In this document: piece after piece, positions 62,720 to 64,000 of the stretch
How positions within the stretch are numbered: the first letter of the stretch is position 1
Layout: every line of letters begins with the position of its first letter
DNA from: JANXQG01 sp963709175
Lineage (GTDB): Bacteria; Planctomycetota; Planctomycetia; Pirellulales; Thermoguttaceae
NCBI GenBank assembly: GCA_963709175.1
Contig: CAVPVK010000014.1
Coordinates: forward strand, 62,001 to 126,000
Direction of reading: 5' to 3'
Length of the DNA stretch: 64,000 nucleotides
The notes under the pieces: generated by a model
Databases searched by the model: none
Seen by the model: the letters and a program-made list of their open reading frames with translations, nothing else
Told to the model about the DNA's origin: nothing
Translations under genes and position numbers: made by a program

Positions 62720-64000
62720 ATGTCCTTCCTCCGCCACAAGTCCGCCGCGACGATCTACGGCCTCCTCGCCGGCCTGTTGGCGGCGGTCTGTGCCGTGTCG
62801 ATGCTCACGGGCCCCGCAATGCTGCCCTGGAGCCAGATATGGAGCAGCGGGGTCGGGGGGATGCGGGCAGCGCGGACCTTGATGGCGTCGTTCGCCGGCG
62901 CCGGGCTTTCCGTGGCGGGCGTCGTTTTTCAAGCCCTCCTCCGCAACTCGCTGGCCGAACCCTACGTGCTGGGCGTGACCGCCGGCGCCGGCCTGGGCGC
63001 GGCTTTCGCCATCGTCGTGGGCATGACCGCCTTGGGCCTCTGGACCGTGCCCGGCATGGCCTTCGCCGGGGCCCTGGCCACGATCCTTCTCGTGCAGGCC
63101 CTCGCCCGCACGCCGTCCGGCGCGGCCCCGGTGCAGACAATGCTTCTGGCCGGCGTGACCGTCAGCGCGGTGCTCAACAGCCTGTTGATGTTCGTGGTGT
63201 CGATCGCCCCCTCGCCAAGGCTGGGCGCCGTCGTGTGGTGGCTGCTGGGCAACTTGCAAGTCAGCGAGTGGCGATTGCTCGAGGTCGTGGCGGCCGTCGT
63301 GGCAGTCGGGCTGCTCGTGGCTGTCCTCTGGAGCCGCGACCTGAACCTCTTGGCCCTGGGCGATGAAGCCGCCGCCAGCCTGGGACTGGACGTGACTCGC
63401 GGCCGCACCCAGTTTTTCATCGTGGCCTCGCTGGTCACCGGGGCAACGGTCGCCTCCTGCGGGATCATTGGCTTCGTGGGCCTGATCGTGCCTCATGCCA
63501 TGCGACTCCTCGTCGGACCGGACCACCGCCGCCTCGTGCCGGCCTCGGCCCTCGCCGGCGCCGCCTTTTTGGTGGCAGCCGATTGTGTGGCCCGATCGCT
63601 GCTGCCCCAAGGTGAAATCCCCATCGGCGTCGTCACAGCGCTCTGCGGCGGCCCGCTATTCCTGGTACTCCTGCGGAGACACAAGACAGAAGTCAGGAGT
63701 CAGAGATCAGATAGTGCGCTTGTAGTTCCGGCTTTAACCGGCGAATTCCGGCCAAAACCGGTATTACAAGCAATGGCTCCCGATCGGCGACGCCTGACGG
63801 CCGAGAATCTCCAGGCCGGCTACGGCGACCTGCCCGTTTTGCACGATGTAACGCTGACCATTGCCCCCGGCGAGTTCCTCGGTCTGCTGGGTCCCAACGG
63901 TTGCGGCAAGACAACACTGTTGCGGGCCTTGTGCGGCGGGCTGCGGCCGCGGCAAGGATGCGTCCGGCTCGACGGCCGTGACCTCCACACCATCGACAAG
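62720..64000 (+). CDS. FecCD-type ABC permease fused in frame to its ATPase (cut by the window)
   Basis: One open frame of 427 codons runs to the window edge without a stop. Residues 1-318 are a FecCD/BtuC-family permease with about nine to ten helices (ARTLMASFAGAGLSVAGVVF, NSLAEPYVLGVTAGA, GFVGLIVPHAMRLL). A linker of about 33 residues follows, encoded by repeat-like sequence (63691-63770). From the Met at codon 352 (base 63773) an ABC ATPase begins (LQAGYGDLPVLHDV, Walker A GPNGCGKTTLL), still lacking its signature and Walker B at the edge. Such importers carry siderophore iron, haem or cobalamin; no binding protein is visible, so the substrate is open. The ATPase may also start separately at 63773, but no ribosome binding site is seen there. 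Confidence 0.85.
   Translation, partial: MSFLRHKSAATIYGLLAGLLAAVCAVSMLTGPAMLPWSQIWSSGVGGMRAARTLMASFAGAGLSVAGVVFQALLRNSLAEPYVLGVTAGAGLGAAFAIVVGMTALGLWTVPGMAFAGALATILLVQALARTPSGAAPVQTMLLAGVTVSAVLNSLLMFVVSIAPSPRLGAVVWWLLGNLQVSEWRLLEVVAAVVAVGLLVAVLWSRDLNLLALGDEAAASLGLDVTRGRTQFFIVASLVTGATVASCGIIGFVGLIVPHAMRLLVGPDHRRLVPASALAGAAFLVAADCVARSLLPQGEIPIGVVTALCGGPLFLVLLRRHKTEVRSQRSDSALVVPALTGEFRPKPVLQAMAPDRRRLTAENLQAGYGDLPVLHDVTLTIAPGEFLGLLGPNGCGKTTLLRALCGGLRPRQGCVRLDGRDLHTIDK
63728..63767. repeat. REP-like palindromes inside the permease-ATPase linker
   Basis: CCGGctttaaCCGG-type (63728-63741) and CCGGCCAAAACCGG (63749-63762) palindromes lie in the coding frame, preceded by AGTCAGGAGTCAGAGATCAG direct-repeat sequence at 63691-63710. 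They resemble intergenic repeats elsewhere in the window. Confidence 0.6.

Overview
The window is about 64 kb of GC-rich bacterial chromosome, most likely from a member of the Planctomycetota (Pirellulales-like). The evidence is a DUF1559 pseudopilin-like protein with an H-X9-DG tail, a PEP-CTERM surface protein with GloVer-type repeats, BatA/VWA membrane proteins, an EF-P/EpmB pair, a TP0108-type PPi-dependent phosphofructokinase, a short CBS-MgtE transporter and the typical planctomycete intergenic palindromes. LpxD and LpxI show a diderm envelope that makes lipid A. I saw no rRNA or tRNA gene, no intact insertion sequence, no CRISPR array and no prophage.

Layout. 1-9.0 kb: end of a phosphofructokinase gene, an MgtA Mg2+ ATPase, then a leftward TetR-HlyD-DHA2 efflux operon with a readable promoter/operator, and an AsmA-like protein. 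9.4-27 kb: mostly housekeeping and regulation: a large exported protein of unknown function, DUF1559, class II DAHP synthase, a response regulator, glyA, a sigma-54 activator, a HEAT-repeat protein, argH, an HNH nuclease, an ECF sigma factor, efp/epmB and an MgtE-like transporter. 27-32 kb: two VWA/BatA-type membrane proteins. 32-41 kb: a compact type VI secretion (T6SS) locus with a TssM-like protein, TssK, a DUF4280 (PAAR-like) tip, an FHA protein, VgrG and a single-chain TssB-TssC sheath protein. 41-53 kb: an FHS-family sugar transporter, CcoI/CcoS for cytochrome cbb3 assembly, several planctomycete-type membrane proteins, a kinase-like protein, the PEP-CTERM protein, an M28 peptidase and CheR. 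53.9-64 kb: lpxD-lpxI, a transposase remnant with REP-like hairpins, a secreted GH32 enzyme, an HtrA/PDZ protease beside a degenerate protease homologue, an NtrC-type regulator and a FecCD-type permease that runs in frame into its ATPase at the window edge.

Two things cut across the window. First, eight otherwise well-conserved genes each carry one apparent single-base frameshift, mostly in short homopolymers. One is the normally essential glyA. This looks more like residual sequencing or assembly error than gene decay, so I describe them as split CDSs and not as dead genes. Second, several families of palindromic intergenic repeats recur: a roughly 80-95 bp inverted repeat in three copies, REP-like CCGG hairpins, a large nested inverted repeat, and AT-rich direct repeats. 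One set of repeat sequence sits inside the permease-ATPase reading frame.

The strongest candidates for unusual biology are the reduced T6SS with its TssB-TssC fusion and small TssM, the repeat-linked permease-ATPase fusion, and the repeat families with a RAYT-like remnant.
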